From the NCBI RefSeq assembly GCF_900172335.1, contig NZ_FWFX01000007.1, forward strand, positions 124,001-188,000: a stretch of 64,000 nucleotides of DNA. The letters run 5' to 3'. This document shows, in pieces, positions 52,427 through 63,172 of this stretch. Each line of letters opens with the position of its first letter. The stretch's first letter is position 1. This stretch comes from Roseovarius albus. Its GTDB lineage: Bacteria; Pseudomonadota; Alphaproteobacteria; Rhodobacterales; Rhodobacteraceae. Made by a program: the position numbers and the translations under genes. The notes below the pieces were generated by a model. The model had not been told where the DNA came from. It saw only the letters and a list, made by a program, of their open reading frames with translations, and made no database searches.

Positions 52427-53493
52427 TAGTCGGAGCCTTGCCCATCCAGCCCGATGTAAAGAAGACTGGTTTTATATTGGCCTATAGCAAATCGGGCGAT
52501 GACACCTATGGCAGCGGCGAGCGGGACGGCTATCAACATGCCCACAAAACCAAACAAGGCACCAAAAACTGAGAGGGCGAATATAAGCCATACCGGGTGC
52601 AAACCCACAGAGCTTCCCACTAGTTTTGGCGTCAAGAAATTGCCTTCCATCATTTGACCGATCATGAAAATTCCCGCCACCAATGCGACCATGAACCAAT
52701 CACCCCAAAACTGGAATAATGCCAGTCCAATCGCCAGTGATCCGCCGATCAAGGCACCAAGATAGGGAATAAATGTAACCAAGCCAGCGACTGCGCCGAC
52801 CAAGAGTCCGAACTGTAGCCCAACAAGCACGAGTGCAATGGAATAGTAGGTCCCCAATATCAGGCAAACGGTTCCCATGCCGCGGACAAAACTTGCCAGC
52901 GTACTATCAATCTCTTTGGCGAGTTGACGGATGATGGCAACGTGATCCCGGGGCAGCATATCGTCGATCTTGGCGATCATCCGATCCCAATCATACAATA
53001 GATACACTGCCACGACCGGGGCAATCACCAACAGTATTATTACATTCACAATTGAGGCCGCGGAGCCAAGAAGGGCGTCAACGAATTCGGGCCCTTTTTC
53101 TTTCAAAGTTGCGCCGATTGAATCAAGAACTTCGCGCAGAGCAGAGTTTCGATCATCAAGCTGCGGCAAGCGTTCAGATATAAATGTGTGCAACTGTTGA
53201 AATGCTTCGGGTGCTGCATGAAACAGGGCAATCGCCTGTTCAATCAGTGCCGGAATAAACATCAGTATCGCGGCAACAAAAACAACAATTGAAAGCAAGG
53301 TAATGATGCCAACTGACAGAGAGCGTGAGCATCCCATGGCCTCGAAACGGTCGGCGATGGGATCAAGCATATAAGCGATGCCGGCGCCAAGAACGAATGG
53401 AAGCATGACATCGCCAAGAAGCCACATCAAAAGGAGAAATACTGCTGCAGTGACGCCCCAGGCTTTTAGTTGTGTTTTTGCTGATAGTGCCAT
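52426..53493 (-). CDS. AI-2E family transporter (PerM-like permease)
   Basis: The 355-residue protein has about eight hydrophobic segments. The AI-2E/PerM hallmarks are the start WGVTAAVFLLLMWLLG, the long central cytoplasmic helix region, and GLVTFIPYLGALIGG and GNFLTPKLVGSSVGLHPVW near the C-terminus. The substrate of most members is uncertain (autoinducer 2 or other small molecules). hda overlaps its end. Confidence 0.87.
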   Translation of the reverse strand: MALSAKTQLKAWGVTAAVFLLLMWLLGDVMLPFVLGAGIAYMLDPIADRFEAMGCSRSLSVGIITLLSIVVFVAAILMFIPALIEQAIALFHAAPEAFQQLHTFISERLPQLDDRNSALREVLDSIGATLKEKGPEFVDALLGSAASIVNVIILLVIAPVVAVYLLYDWDRMIAKIDDMLPRDHVAIIRQLAKEIDSTLASFVRGMGTVCLILGTYYSIALVLVGLQFGLLVGAVAGLVTFIPYLGALIGGSLAIGLALFQFWGDWFMVALVAGIFMIGQMMEGNFLTPKLVGSSVGLHPVWLIFALSVFGALFGFVGMLIAVPLAAAIGVIARFAIGQYKTSLLYIGLDGQGSD

Positions 53494-53691
53494 TGTGGTC
53501 TCTTTGAAATGTATAACTCAGTCATCGCCCATGCCGGACGGGTATGCAAGTAACCTCTTTATATGAAAATTTCTTCCAATGCCTTAGAAATGGCCGCCTG
53601 ATTGCGTTTCGAAGTTTACGCACATGATGGCTTGTCTGAAGCCCTACAACACCATAAACGGGGCCAAATACCAATTCTGCCGAGGTTTGAC

Positions 53692-55029
53692 ATGCGCCTG
53701 TCCCGATATTTTCTGCCGGTTCTGAAAGAAACGCCCTCCGAGGCGCAGGTCGCTAGCCATAGGTTGATGCTGCGTGCCGGTATGATCAAGCAATCCAGCG
53801 CCGGGATTTATTCTTGGCTGCCTTTGGGTTTCAAGGTATTGCGCAAGCTTGAGAATATCGTGCACGAAGAACAGGTTCGTGCCGGCCACGTACCTATGCT
53901 GATGCCAACCCTGCAGTCGGCAGACCTTTGGCGCGAGTCTGGGCGTTATGATGACTACGGTCAGGAAATGCTGCGCATTAAAGATCGTCATGACCGTGAC
54001 ATGCTCTATGGTCCGACCAACGAAGAGCTAATTACGGACATCTTCCGCAGCCATGTCGGTAGTTACAAAGACTTGCCGCTGACGCTCTATCACATTCAGT
54101 GGAAATTCCGCGATGAGGTTCGCCCACGCTTTGGCGTAATGCGGGGTCGTGAGTTCTTTATGAAAGACGGGTATAACTTCGATTTGACCAAAGAGGACGC
54201 GTTGCACGCTTACAACCGCCATCTGGTGAGCTATCTGCGCACCTATGAGCGCATGGGGCTGCAGGCCATTCCTATGCGTGCTGATGGTGGTCCGATTGGA
54301 GGCGACTATACGCATGAATTCCTTGTGCTAGCTGATACGGGCGAATCTGAGGTCTTCTATGACAGTGCAGTAACAGACCTGACTTTTGGCGATCGTGACA
54401 TTGACTATGATAATGTTGCGCAATGCCAGTCGATCTTGGAAGAATTCACCTCGAAATACGCCCGCACCGACGAAACTCACGATGAAGCAAAGTTCAATGA
54501 GATTCCCGAAGAGCGCCGTTGCGTCGCACGTGGTATTGAAGTCGGACAGATCTTCTATTTTGGCACTAAGTATTCCGAGGCGATGAATGCGGTTGTTCAG
54601 GGGCCAGACGGGAAGCAAACACCTGTTCACATGGGTAGCCATGGCATTGGTGTGTCGCGCTTGATTGGGGCAATCATTGAGGCGAGCCACGATGACAAAG
54701 GCATCATCTGGCCCGAGGGCGTCACGCCGTTCCACTGTGGGATCGTGAACCTCAAACAAGGCGATGAGGAAGCCGACGCTGCTTGTGATGCTCTCTATAA
54801 ATCCTTGACGGCGTTGGGACTGGAACCGCTTTATGATGACCGCAACGAGCGGGCAGGTGGAAAGTTTGCCACGATGGACCTAATCGGCCTGCCATGGCGG
54901 ATCACTGTTGGGCCACGCGGTTTGAAAAATGGCGTGATCGAATTGACCAGCCGTCGCACCGGTGAAAGCGAAGAACTGCCACCGGAAGAAGCGGTCAAAC
55001 GTATCGCTGAGATCTACGCAGGGCTTTGA
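53692..55029 (+). CDS. proS: Prolyl-tRNA synthetase ProS (short form)
   Basis: ProS charges tRNA(Pro). The 445-residue protein is the short alphaproteobacterial form: class II motifs 1-3 are present (motif 2 [17 protein letters not shown], motif 3 [15 protein letters not shown]), but the editing INS insertion seen in the E. coli type is missing. The anticodon-binding domain ends the protein. I start at the ATG at 53692, with GAGG upstream. It is divergent from the permease gene. Confidence 0.95.
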   Translation: MRLSRYFLPVLKETPSEAQVASHRLMLRAGMIKQSSAGIYSWLPLGFKVLRKLENIVHEEQVRAGHVPMLMPTLQSADLWRESGRYDDYGQEMLRIKDRHDRDMLYGPTNEELITDIFRSHVGSYKDLPLTLYHIQWKFRDEVRPRFGVMRGREFFMKDGYNFDLTKEDALHAYNRHLVSYLRTYERMGLQAIPMRADGGPIGGDYTHEFLVLADTGESEVFYDSAVTDLTFGDRDIDYDNVAQCQSILEEFTSKYARTDETHDEAKFNEIPEERRCVARGIEVGQIFYFGTKYSEAMNAVVQGPDGKQTPVHMGSHGIGVSRLIGAIIEASHDDKGIIWPEGVTPFHCGIVNLKQGDEEADAACDALYKSLTALGLEPLYDDRNERAGGKFATMDLIGLPWRITVGPRGLKNGVIELTSRRTGESEELPPEEAVKRIAEIYAGL

Positions 55030-55158
55030 CCGATTGGCGGTTCGGAACCGCTGGCGCAATGTCTGGCTGATATCTACCAAGTGATCTGAATGTTCACTGC
55101 AGCTGGGATTAACCCCACCTGTTGCCATGTGCGCCGGAACGGTGTAGGAGCGGCCCGT

Positions 55159-55194
55159 CGCGGTCGCAGCCTACCCGCGCTAAAAAAACAAGGA
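55159..55194 (+). ncRNA. preQ1-I riboswitch upstream of queC
   Basis: A short element fits the preQ1-I class: P1 is CGCGG (55159-55163) with CCGCG (55175-55179), the loop has TCGCAG then CCTAC, and the A-rich tail TAAAAAAACAAGG follows. This matches the known Thermoanaerobacter element closely in order and loop sequence. AAGGA at 55190-55194 is both the tail of the RNA and the ribosome site, 7 nt from the queC ATG, so ligand binding would lower queC translation. A covariance search was not possible. Confidence 0.85.
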
Positions 55195-55201
55195 CGACAT
55201 C

Positions 55202-55897
55202 ATGAAGACGATTGTGATCTGCTCAGGCGGGCTGGATTCTGTATCATTGGCGCATAGGGTGGCGGCAGAGCATGAGCTTTGCGGTCTGCTGTCGTTTGAT
55301 TATGGTCAACGTCACGCCAAAGAAGTTGAGTTTGCCGCTGATTGCGCCAAACGTTTGGGCGTGCCGCATAAGGTGGTCGATATCCGTAGCATTGGCGCGG
55401 CACTCAGCGGGTCGGCGCTGACCGATGATATTGACGTGCCAGATGGGCATTACGCCGAAGAGACGATGAAAATCACTGTTGTGCCCAATCGGAATGCGAT
55501 CATGCTGGCGATTGGCTTTGGAATGGCGGCGGCGCAACAGGCCGATGCGGTCGCTGTGGCGGTGCATGGCGGCGATCACTTCATCTATCCGGACTGCCGT
55601 CCGGGCTTCATTAATGCGTTTCAGGCGATGCAGACTGAGGCGCTTGATGGCTACGCCGATGTGCAGCTTTATGCGCCCTATGTGAACATCTCAAAGGCGC
55701 AGATTGTCGAAGATGGGGTCAAACACAACACGCCGTTCGGGGCAACATGGTCCTGTTACAAAGGCGGTGATCGCCACTGTGGTCGCTGTGGCACCTGTGT
55801 CGAACGTCGAGAGGCTTTTCATTTGGCTGGAGTTGCCGATCCAACTGAATATGCCGATCCAGATTTCTGGCAGACCGCTGTAGAAGGGGCACAGTAA
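55202..55897 (+). CDS. queC: 7-cyano-7-deazaguanine synthase QueC
   Basis: QueC converts 7-carboxy-7-deazaguanine to preQ0. The 231-residue protein has the PP-loop ATP motif SGGLDSVSLA and the zinc site CGRCGTC near the end. It begins an operon with queD, queE and queF, and the preQ1 riboswitch lies in its leader. It overlaps queD by one base (TAATG). Confidence 0.95.
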   Translation: MKTIVICSGGLDSVSLAHRVAAEHELCGLLSFDYGQRHAKEVEFAADCAKRLGVPHKVVDIRSIGAALSGSALTDDIDVPDGHYAEETMKITVVPNRNAIMLAIGFGMAAAQQADAVAVAVHGGDHFIYPDCRPGFINAFQAMQTEALDGYADVQLYAPYVNISKAQIVEDGVKHNTPFGATWSCYKGGDRHCGRCGTCVERREAFHLAGVADPTEYADPDFWQTAVEGAQ

Positions 55898-56253
55898 TGT
55901 ACCGGATTACCAAGGAATTTGCCTTTTCAGCATCTCACCAGTTGATCGGGCTGCCTGAGGACCATCAGTGTGGGCGGATGCACGGCCATAATTACATTGT
56001 GATGATTGAGCTATCTGCGAACGAGTTGAATGAAAATGGTTTTGTGCGCGATTATCAAGAATTGGCGCCGCTGAAGGCCTACATCGATGACAACTTCGAT
56101 CACCGGCATCTGAATGATGTTCTCAGCAACGACATGGTAACGGCCGAGCGTTTGGCCAAACATTTCTTCGATTGGGCGAAAGCTCGGTGGTCTGAAGTGA
56201 GCGCTGTTCGCGTGTGCGAAACCCCGAAAACTTGGGCGGAATACAGGCCGTGA
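55897..56253 (+). CDS. queD: 6-carboxytetrahydropterin synthase QueD
   Basis: QueD forms 6-carboxytetrahydropterin from dihydroneopterin triphosphate, the first dedicated step after GTP cyclohydrolase I. The 118-residue protein has the zinc His residues in SASHQLIG and MHGHNY and the catalytic Cys in HQCGRMHGH. Its stop overlaps the queE start (GTGA). Confidence 0.94.
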   Translation: MYRITKEFAFSASHQLIGLPEDHQCGRMHGHNYIVMIELSANELNENGFVRDYQELAPLKAYIDDNFDHRHLNDVLSNDMVTAERLAKHFFDWAKARWSEVSAVRVCETPKTWAEYRP

Positions 56254-56969
56254 GTGAAAAAATCCGAGTTTCGGAAATCTTTGGTCCTACAATTCAAGGC
56301 GAAGGGGCCGTCATTGGTGTGCCAACGGTGTTTGTGCGCACGGGGGGCTGTGATTTTCGCTGCTCATGGTGCGACAGTCTGCATGCCGTCGATCAAGAAT
56401 ATCGCCATACTTGGGCGCCAATGACCTCGCAATCGGTGCTGGAGGCGGTTGCCGATCTGTCTGAGGGTGAACCATTGATGATCACCCTGTCAGGCGGGAA
56501 TCCAGCCATTCAGCCGCTTGGCGAGTTGATCAATCTGGGGCAGGCGCAAGGGTATACCTTTGGTATGGAAACCCAAGGCAGCGTGGTCAAAGACTGGTTT
56601 GCAAAGTTGGATATGCTGGTCCTCAGCCCCAAACCGCCTTCCAGCGGGATGGAGACCGACTGGAAGATGCTGGCCAGATGTGTCGTGCAGGGGGCTGCGC
56701 AGACGGTTTTGAAAATCGTGGTGTTTGATGATGTGGATTTTAGCTACGCGCAGGAGGTGGCCAAACGATTTCCTGACCTGCCGATTTATCTGCAGCCGGG
56801 GAACCACACACCACCACCGCCCGAGGATGATGACGCTGAAGTGGACATCGAAGGTATCGATGATCGTATGCGCTGGTTGGTGGATCGGGTTGTTGAAAAA
56901 AAATGGTATAGCGCGCGGGTGTTGCCGCAACTGCATGTCATGTTGTGGGGTAATAAGCGCGGCGTCTGA
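56250..56969 (+). CDS. queE: 7-carboxy-7-deazaguanine synthase QueE
   Basis: QueE is a radical-SAM enzyme that makes 7-carboxy-7-deazaguanine. The 239-residue protein has the CxxxCxxC cluster motif in [12 protein letters not shown]. It starts at the GTG at 56250 ([19 protein letters not shown]), which overlaps the queD stop by 4 nt; an upstream ATG would lie inside queD. The ending [12 protein letters not shown] is normal. Confidence 0.94.
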   Translation: MSEKIRVSEIFGPTIQGEGAVIGVPTVFVRTGGCDFRCSWCDSLHAVDQEYRHTWAPMTSQSVLEAVADLSEGEPLMITLSGGNPAIQPLGELINLGQAQGYTFGMETQGSVVKDWFAKLDMLVLSPKPPSSGMETDWKMLARCVVQGAAQTVLKIVVFDDVDFSYAQEVAKRFPDLPIYLQPGNHTPPPPEDDDAEVDIEGIDDRMRWLVDRVVEKKWYSARVLPQLHVMLWGNKRGV

Positions 56970-56981
56970 AAAGGAACGGAT

Positions 56982-57443
56982 ATGAGCGATATCTACAAAG
57001 ATCTGAAACAGCTGGGCGGCGCAACGATCCAACCGCAAAGCCCGGAAAAGGCCGAACTGGAGCGGGTGCAAAACCCGCAGGCGGATGTTTCGTACAACGT
57101 GCGTTTTACCGCGCCCGAGTTTACTTCACTTTGTCCAATGACCGGCCAGCCAGATTTTGCTCATCTGGTGATCGATTACGTGCCGGGGCAATGGCTGGTA
57201 GAAAGTAAGTCACTTAAACTTTACCTGACATCCTTCCGTAATCACGGCGCTTTTCATGAAGATTGCACCATCAGTATCGCGCGTCGTTTAACCGAATTCT
57301 TGGAGCCACAATGGCTGCGCATTGGGGGCTATTGGTACCCACGTGGTGGCATCCCGATTGATGTGTTCTGGCAAACTGGTGCTATGCCCGAAGGTGTTTG
57401 GATCCCGGATCAAGGTGTGCCGCCATACCGCGGACGCGGATAA
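56982..57443 (+). CDS. queF: NADPH-dependent 7-cyano-7-deazaguanine reductase QueF
   Basis: QueF reduces preQ0 to preQ1. The 153-residue protein is the single-domain type: nucleophilic Cys51 is in [12 protein letters not shown], and the family motif [16 protein letters not shown] with the general acid HEDC follows. It ends the queCDEF operon; AAAAGGAACGG precedes its ATG at 56982. With QueC and QueE this gives preQ1, the ligand of the riboswitch. Confidence 0.95.
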   Translation: MSDIYKDLKQLGGATIQPQSPEKAELERVQNPQADVSYNVRFTAPEFTSLCPMTGQPDFAHLVIDYVPGQWLVESKSLKLYLTSFRNHGAFHEDCTISIARRLTEFLEPQWLRIGGYWYPRGGIPIDVFWQTGAMPEGVWIPDQGVPPYRGRG

Positions 57444-57452
57444 TCGATCTGT

Positions 57453-58367
57453 TTAGATCGCAGGCGGGATAGGCCGACGGCGGGTGCTGAAAGCGGTGTT
57501 GCCTGCAATCGCCAAGAGTAAGATTGCGCCCCCCAATAGGGTGTAGGTGGAGATCGTCTCACCCAAAAACAGCCAGACCCAGAACGGGCCGAGGATCACC
57601 TCGGCCAAAGACAGCAATGTTAGCTCCGCTGCGGGCACTGATTTTGACCCGAGGGTGTACAGCACCAGCCCGGCACCAACCTGAAACACGCCCATGGTTA
57701 GGGCGATGCCACTGTCACGCGGCGACATGATCAAGGGCAGTTCAAGTATCAGGCAAATTGTGCCCATGATGAGGATGGCAAAGAGGCCGGACAAGAAGAC
57801 GACAGGCAGCATTTCTCCGCTTTTGCCCCACCGTAGGGCGATGGTGAATACGGCGAAACCAAAAGCGGAAAGCAATGCGGCGATGTTGCCGGTCGTCGCA
57901 GTGCCGCCGTCCTTGTCCCAAACCATGATGCCAATGCCTGCCAGAGCCACGGCAATTGCAATCCAAGTATGGGGTTTGACGCGCTCTTTCAGGATAACAA
58001 GACCCAATATTGCGGCCATAAATGGCGCACTTGCAAAAAGCAGCATGGCGTTCGCCACAGAGGTCTTTTGCATAGCATAGATGCCGCCAGAGTAGGCCGA
58101 GACGAGCGCCAGCGCCCCGATCACCCCAGCCCAACCGGTAAGATACGCCAGTTTGAAAGGGCTTTGCCCGCTGCGTAGGCGGATTACCACATATAGCAAG
58201 GTAGACAGGCCAAACGACCGAATAAACAGGATTTGCCAAGCCTGAGCATCTTCGATCAGGCGAATGCCAAGTCCAACAGTTGACCAAAGAACCCCGGCTA
58301 GACACACAAACAAGATGCCTCGCCGGTCACGAAGGTCCTCGGTAGGGTTGGCCGTTGCAGTGCTCAT
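57453..58367 (-). CDS. EamA family drug/metabolite transporter
   Basis: The 304-residue protein has ten hydrophobic segments in two EamA repeats (GILFVCLAGVLWSTVGLGIRL starting the first and a second half near residue 160). It is a DMT-superfamily exporter of unknown substrate. Its start overlaps the stop of the next EamA gene by 4 nt, so the two are coupled. The queF gene is convergent with it. Confidence 0.86.
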   Translation of the reverse strand: MSTATANPTEDLRDRRGILFVCLAGVLWSTVGLGIRLIEDAQAWQILFIRSFGLSTLLYVVIRLRSGQSPFKLAYLTGWAGVIGALALVSAYSGGIYAMQKTSVANAMLLFASAPFMAAILGLVILKERVKPHTWIAIAVALAGIGIMVWDKDGGTATTGNIAALLSAFGFAVFTIALRWGKSGEMLPVVFLSGLFAILIMGTICLILELPLIMSPRDSGIALTMGVFQVGAGLVLYTLGSKSVPAAELTLLSLAEVILGPFWVWLFLGETISTYTLLGGAILLLAIAGNTAFSTRRRPIPPAI

Positions 58368-59392
58368 AGCAGTTCTTCATCATACGCGTTCTGGGCTGTT
58401 AGCGGATTGCCGGGGGCATAGGCTGTTTCCGCAACAAAGAGCTGCTCTTTTGACGCTCTTGCGGCTCGAATTTCGCGCATGCCAATGTAAAGCCCGCTGG
58501 CGATGATGATCCCCATGCCGATGAATGTCTCGGTTGGTGGGACTTCGCCCCAAACGAAATAAGCGAAGATCGTTGCCATTGGCAGATAAGAATAGTCGAA
58601 GGTTGCCACCAAACTGGGATTGGCGATCTGATAGGCGCGAGATAGCAATATCCAACCTACGGTCCCAAACAGTCCGAGGATGACAAGCATCAGCAGATCA
58701 TGGGCATCGGTGATGCCAAAACCCCAATGCAAGTGGCTGTATTCAGGGCCAAATGCAAAGATCTGATTAACACCCCAGCCCATTGGCAGGATCATGATGC
58801 CGGACATGGCGAGTGTATAAAGACCTACCGTAAGCGAGCTTTCCCGTTCGCCAATTTTGCGCGCCAGAACCTGTGAAGCAGCATAAGTCACTGCGCAGGT
58901 CAGAGGTAAAACTGCAATCCAGCTGAATTCACCACCAAATGGGTTCATCGCGATCACGATGCCGATGAAACCCACAATAAGTGCACCGATACGGTGCGGG
59001 CCGATAGATTCTTTCAGAAACACCACGGCCATGAGTGCCGTGAACAACGGGGCTGAGAAGAAAATCGTTGTCACCTCGGCCAACCCCATGAAGGGGAAGG
59101 CGGCATAAAACATGCTGAATCCGCAGGCAAAGAGGAAGGCGCGTAAAAGATGCAGAGGCCACAAAGGAGTCAGAAGGCGATGCGGTTTGCCAAGGATTGC
59201 AATTGTCGGAACCAGAAAAAAGACAGCTACTGATGCCCGCATGAAAATCAAAAACCAAACCGGGTGTACTTCCAGCATGGATTTCATCATCGCGTCCTGA
59301 AACACGAAAACGATCATACCCAGTTCAATCGCGATGATGCCCTGAACAGAGCGCGAAGGAGCATTGACCACGGGTGGTGTAATTGACGTCAT
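58364..59392 (-). CDS. EamA family drug/metabolite transporter
   Basis: The 342-residue protein is a second EamA-type transporter with ten hydrophobic segments, starting MTSITPPVVNAPSRSVQGI. The C-terminus has an extra soluble tail of about 35 residues. AGG lies before the ATG at 59392, which I use instead of the farther upstream start at 59479. It is followed, 4-nt overlapped, by the other EamA gene; the pair may work together, but DMT proteins usually act alone or as homodimers. Confidence 0.85.
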   Translation of the reverse strand: MTSITPPVVNAPSRSVQGIIAIELGMIVFVFQDAMMKSMLEVHPVWFLIFMRASVAVFFLVPTIAILGKPHRLLTPLWPLHLLRAFLFACGFSMFYAAFPFMGLAEVTTIFFSAPLFTALMAVVFLKESIGPHRIGALIVGFIGIVIAMNPFGGEFSWIAVLPLTCAVTYAASQVLARKIGERESSLTVGLYTLAMSGIMILPMGWGVNQIFAFGPEYSHLHWGFGITDAHDLLMLVILGLFGTVGWILLSRAYQIANPSLVATFDYSYLPMATIFAYFVWGEVPPTETFIGMGIIIASGLYIGMREIRAARASKEQLFVAETAYAPGNPLTAQNAYDEELL

Positions 59393-59524
59393 GGGGCACC
59401 TATCGGTTAAAGCGGCCTGAATTTCCGCTGCGATGATGGTGCGTGTGTCACGCGACGATTTCGCGCTTATTTGCGACACTATGTCGCTTCTGAACCGCGG
59501 GGAACTTTAATGTGATGAAAACAT

Positions 59525-59558
59525 GAAAAAAGGGCCGATACGAAATCGTATCGGCCCT
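59525..59558 (-). terminator. Strong terminator of the acs gene
   Basis: AGGGCCGATACGA and TCGTATCGGCCCT (59531-59543 and 59546-59558) are perfectly complementary, and on the minus strand the stem is followed by a run of T (complement of 59526-59531). It ends the acs message. A second hairpin (CTGTC-CTCTC with GAGAG-A-GACAG, about 59566-59595) lies between it and the acs stop. Confidence 0.9.
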
Positions 59559-59599
59559 AAGGGTCTGTCCTCTCAAAAAAAGCGAGAGAGACAGGAGGG

Positions 59600-61546
59600 T
59601 CAGCGGTTCATTCGATTGTCGATCAGGTCGTCCACAACAGCGGGTTCCGCTAGCGTTGATGTGTCACCCAAGCTGCCATAATCATTTTCGGCGATCTTGC
59701 GCAGGATGCGGCGCATGATCTTACCCGAGCGGGTTTTGGGCAGGCCCGGCGCCCATTGGATAAGGTCCGGTTTGGCAATCGGGCCGATTTCCGAGCGCAC
59801 CCATGTTTCCAGCTCTTTTCGCAGCTCTTCTGATGGCTCTTCACCCGACATCAGGGTCACGTAGGCATAGATGCCTTGTCCTTTGATATCGTGCGGGTAG
59901 CCCACGACGGCAGCTTCAGCCACTTTGGCATGGGCGACAAGGGCGCTTTCGACCTCGGCTGTGCCCATCCGGTGGCCAGAGACGTTGATCACGTCATCGA
60001 CGCGACCGGTGATCCAGTAATAGCCATCCGCATCGCGGCGGCAGCCGTCGCCAGTGAAGTAATAGCCTTTGTAATCAGAGAAATAAGTCTGTTCGAACCG
60101 CTCATGATCTCCGTAAACCGTCCTCATCTGGCCGGGCCAACTATCTTTGATGCATAAAACACCCTCGGCTTCGGTGTCATGGATTTCTTGCCCGCTCTGA
60201 GCATCCAAAATGACTGGCTGAATGCCAAAGAACGGCGTGGTGCACGATCCAGGTTTGGTCGCGGTGGCACCAGGCAGCGGGGTCATCAGGTGGCCGCCGG
60301 TTTCGGTCTGCCACCAGGTATCAACAATCGGGCAATTCCCTTTGCCAACCACATCGTTGTACCAGTTCCAGGCTTCAGGGTTGATCGGCTCGCCAACAGT
60401 GCCCAACAGTTTCAGGCTGGAAAGATCGCAGTTTTCCACAAATTCAGGCCCTTGCCCCATCAACGCTCGAATGGCGGTGGGAGCAGTGTAAAACTGATTG
60501 ACCTTGTGCTTTTCGCACACCTGCCAGAACCGGCTGGCGTCGGGGTATGTGGGTACACCTTCGAACATAAGTGTCGTGCCACCATTGGCCAGTGGGCCAT
60601 AGACGATATAGCTGTGACCGGTGACCCAGCCCACGTCAGCAGTACACCAGTAAACATCGCCATCATGGTAGTCGAACACCAACTCATGCGTCATCGAGGC
60701 ATAAACCAGGTAACCTCCTGAGGTGTGTACAACCCCTTTGGGTTTGCCAGTGGATCCTGAGGTGTAGAGAATGAACAGGGGATCTTCGGCGTTTACTTCT
60801 TCTGGGGTACAGTCCGTACTGGCAGCCGCCATCAACGCTGTACAGTCGCGATCACGCGCATCATTCCATGCAACGTCACCATTGGTGCGACGCACTACAA
60901 GCAGTTGAACATCATCACCACAAGTGGTCATCGCCTTGTCGGCATTGGCCTTGAGCGGGGTCGCGCGACCGCCACGTGGCGCTTCGTCCGCTGTGATCAC
61001 AACTTTTGCGCCGCAGTCGTTGACACGATTGGCAAGGGCATCAGGAGAAAAGCCGCCAAAGACAACTGAATGGATTGCTCCCAAACGGGCGCAGGCCAAC
61101 ATGGCATAGGCCGCCTCTGGGATCATCGGCATATAGAGAATGACGCGGTCGCCTTTGGAAACACCTAGATCTTTCAGAACGTTCGACATCTGACAGGTTT
61201 TGTCGTGCAATTCCTGATAGGTGATGTGTTGCGAAGCCTCGTCAGGTGAATCCGGCTCCCAAATGATAGCGGTTTGATTGGCGCGGCTGGCAATGTGGCG
61301 GTCAATGCAGTTGGCGGCGACGTTCAACGTGCCATCAGAATACCAATTAATCGAGACATTGCCGAAGCCGTAGTTGACGTCCTTTACCTTGGTAAAGGGC
61401 TTGATCCAGTCAATGCGCTTGCCATGCTCGGCCCAGAAACCTTCGTTGTCCGTGACGGAGGCGTTATACATGTCCTTGTACTTGGCAGCATCAATATGGG
61501 CGTTCCCGGCGAAAGTAGCCGAAGGGGCGTAGGTCGTGTCAGACAT
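59600..61546 (-). CDS. acs: Acetyl-CoA synthetase Acs
   Basis: Acs activates acetate to acetyl-CoA through acetyl-AMP. The 648-residue protein has the AMP motif [15 protein letters not shown], the hinge region with Asp, and near the end SGKIMRRI with Lys609, the lysine acetylated in the Salmonella enzyme. The ATG at 61546 ([12 protein letters not shown]) has AAAGGT before it. It is followed by its own terminator and preceded by the liv genes on the same strand with an 82-bp gap. Confidence 0.95.
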   Translation of the reverse strand: MSDTTYAPSATFAGNAHIDAAKYKDMYNASVTDNEGFWAEHGKRIDWIKPFTKVKDVNYGFGNVSINWYSDGTLNVAANCIDRHIASRANQTAIIWEPDSPDEASQHITYQELHDKTCQMSNVLKDLGVSKGDRVILYMPMIPEAAYAMLACARLGAIHSVVFGGFSPDALANRVNDCGAKVVITADEAPRGGRATPLKANADKAMTTCGDDVQLLVVRRTNGDVAWNDARDRDCTALMAAASTDCTPEEVNAEDPLFILYTSGSTGKPKGVVHTSGGYLVYASMTHELVFDYHDGDVYWCTADVGWVTGHSYIVYGPLANGGTTLMFEGVPTYPDASRFWQVCEKHKVNQFYTAPTAIRALMGQGPEFVENCDLSSLKLLGTVGEPINPEAWNWYNDVVGKGNCPIVDTWWQTETGGHLMTPLPGATATKPGSCTTPFFGIQPVILDAQSGQEIHDTEAEGVLCIKDSWPGQMRTVYGDHERFEQTYFSDYKGYYFTGDGCRRDADGYYWITGRVDDVINVSGHRMGTAEVESALVAHAKVAEAAVVGYPHDIKGQGIYAYVTLMSGEEPSEELRKELETWVRSEIGPIAKPDLIQWAPGLPKTRSGKIMRRILRKIAENDYGSLGDTSTLAEPAVVDDLIDNRMNR

Positions 61547-61628
61547 ATCATACCTTTGTTGGTCTAATTTTGTTTTGCGGTATCTTTGCCTGCCCGTTGC
61601 CGCTAGGGCAAGGGGCGGCACCGCAGTT

Positions 61629-62384
61629 TTAAATCGCCAGATACTCGGCGCGCAGTTCTTCGTTTTCGAGGACCTCTTCGGCGGTACCGTCAAAGACGAT
61701 CCCACCTGTATCCAGAATGACGGCACGGTCTGCCAATTCCAGCGCTCGGATGGCGTTTTGTTCGACGATTATCGTGGTGATGCCCTGTTCCTTGATGATC
61801 CGTAGCGTTTTTTCGATTTCATCCACGATCACCGGTGCTAGGCCTTCGTAGGGTTCATCCAACAGCAGGACTTTGATGTCACGCGCCAAAGCCCGTGCTA
61901 CGGCCAGCATCTGTTGCTCGCCACCCGATAAGGTAACACCCTCCTGTTTGCGGCGCTCAGCCAATCTCGGAAAAAGCGTGTACAAACGATCCAGTGACCA
62001 GCCAATTGGCGGAGCGATTTGAGCAAGTTGAAGGTTCTCTTCGACCGTCAGGCCGGGAATAATACACCGATCTTCGGGGACAAGACCAATGCCTGCAGCC
62101 GCCGCTTGGTGGCTGCTCATTTCATGAAGCTTCTGGTGGTCCAGCCAAATCTCGCCGTGATTTACTTGAGGATTGTCCATCCGGGCAATTGAGCGCAACG
62201 TAGTGGTTTTGCCTGCTCCGTTACGTCCAAGAAGGGCGAGTATTTCTCCCTCGTGGACGTTGAATGAGATGCCCTGCACGATGTAGCTCTCGCCATAGTA
62301 GGATTGCAGATCCCAGACCGAGAGGAAGGCTGGAGAAGTTTCAGCACGATTTCGGCCTTTAGCAAAGTCGGGTTTAGCGTTCAT
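61629..62384 (-). CDS. livF: Branched-chain amino acid ABC transporter ATPase LivF
   Basis: LivF is one of two ATPases of a Liv-type importer. The 251-residue protein has Walker [16 protein letters not shown], the ABC signature [15 protein letters not shown] and Walker [14 protein letters not shown]. It lies 19 bp after livG on the same strand. Confidence 0.92.
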   Translation of the reverse strand: MNAKPDFAKGRNRAETSPAFLSVWDLQSYYGESYIVQGISFNVHEGEILALLGRNGAGKTTTLRSIARMDNPQVNHGEIWLDHQKLHEMSSHQAAAAGIGLVPEDRCIIPGLTVEENLQLAQIAPPIGWSLDRLYTLFPRLAERRKQEGVTLSGGEQQMLAVARALARDIKVLLLDEPYEGLAPVIVDEIEKTLRIIKEQGITTIIVEQNAIRALELADRAVILDTGGIVFDGTAEEVLENEELRAEYLAI

Positions 62385-62403
62385 AGTTTTATCCTTCCTT
62401 CAC

Positions 62404-63159
62404 TCAGGCAGACTCGCCCAGATATGCTTCGCGTACTTTCGGGTGGCCTTTGATTTTGTCTGGCGTGTCCTCGACCAGCGGGGTGCCCTGCGCCAGAACG
62501 GTGATCCGCTGGGCAAGCGAGAAGACAACATGCATGTCATGCTCGATGATTGCGATGGTGATATTGCGCTCGTCGCTGATCTGTTTAAGCAAATCGATGG
62601 TATTGTTGGTGTCGGCCCGTGCCATCCCGGCCGTGGGTTCATCCAGTAGTAACAGGCGTGGCTCTTGGGCGAGGCACATGCCAATCTCAAGTCGGCGTTT
62701 ATCGCCGCGTGACATGGCCGCTGCATGCATGTGCTGCTTGTCGATCATGCTCATGTCTTCAAGCATGCTTTCTGCTTGCTCAATGACGCCCTTTTCATTG
62801 GCCGTGCTTTCAATCGCATGCATGCGAAAGGCGCCATCCCGTTTGGCAAAAATTGGTATCATCATGTTTTCCATCACGGTCAGATCACCAAAGATCTCAG
62901 GAGTTTGAAAAACGCGGCTGATGCCCATTTGGTTGATTTCATAGGGTTTGCGCCCCAAAACTGATTGCCCGTCAAACATCACCGATCCGGTGTCGGGGGT
63001 CAGCTTGCCGACCAAGCAGTTTAGAAGGGTGGATTTGCCTGCCCCATTGGGGCCGATGATGGCATGTACCGAGTTTTCCTCGACGCTGAGGTTCACATCG
63101 CCCAGGGCCTGCAGGCCGCCGAAGCGTTTGTTGACGTTTTTGACTTCTAAAATGGCCAT
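62404..63159 (-). CDS. livG: Branched-chain amino acid ABC transporter ATPase LivG
   Basis: LivG is the second ATPase. The 251-residue protein has Walker A IIGPNGAGKSTLLNC and Walker B LLLLDEPTAGM. The signature reads MSRGDKRRLEIGMCLA: LSGGQ is changed, which is tolerated in LivG-type proteins but is unusual. GGAGA lies before the ATG at 63159. It follows livM by 13 bp. Confidence 0.9.
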   Translation of the reverse strand: MAILEVKNVNKRFGGLQALGDVNLSVEENSVHAIIGPNGAGKSTLLNCLVGKLTPDTGSVMFDGQSVLGRKPYEINQMGISRVFQTPEIFGDLTVMENMMIPIFAKRDGAFRMHAIESTANEKGVIEQAESMLEDMSMIDKQHMHAAAMSRGDKRRLEIGMCLAQEPRLLLLDEPTAGMARADTNNTIDLLKQISDERNITIAIIEHDMHVVFSLAQRITVLAQGTPLVEDTPDKIKGHPKVREAYLGESA

Positions 63160-63172
63160 TGGTGACGTCTCC

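Noticed and set aside
55037..55051. GCGGTT-CGG-AACCGC hairpin after proS
   Set aside because: Six base pairs with no T-run; too weak to call.
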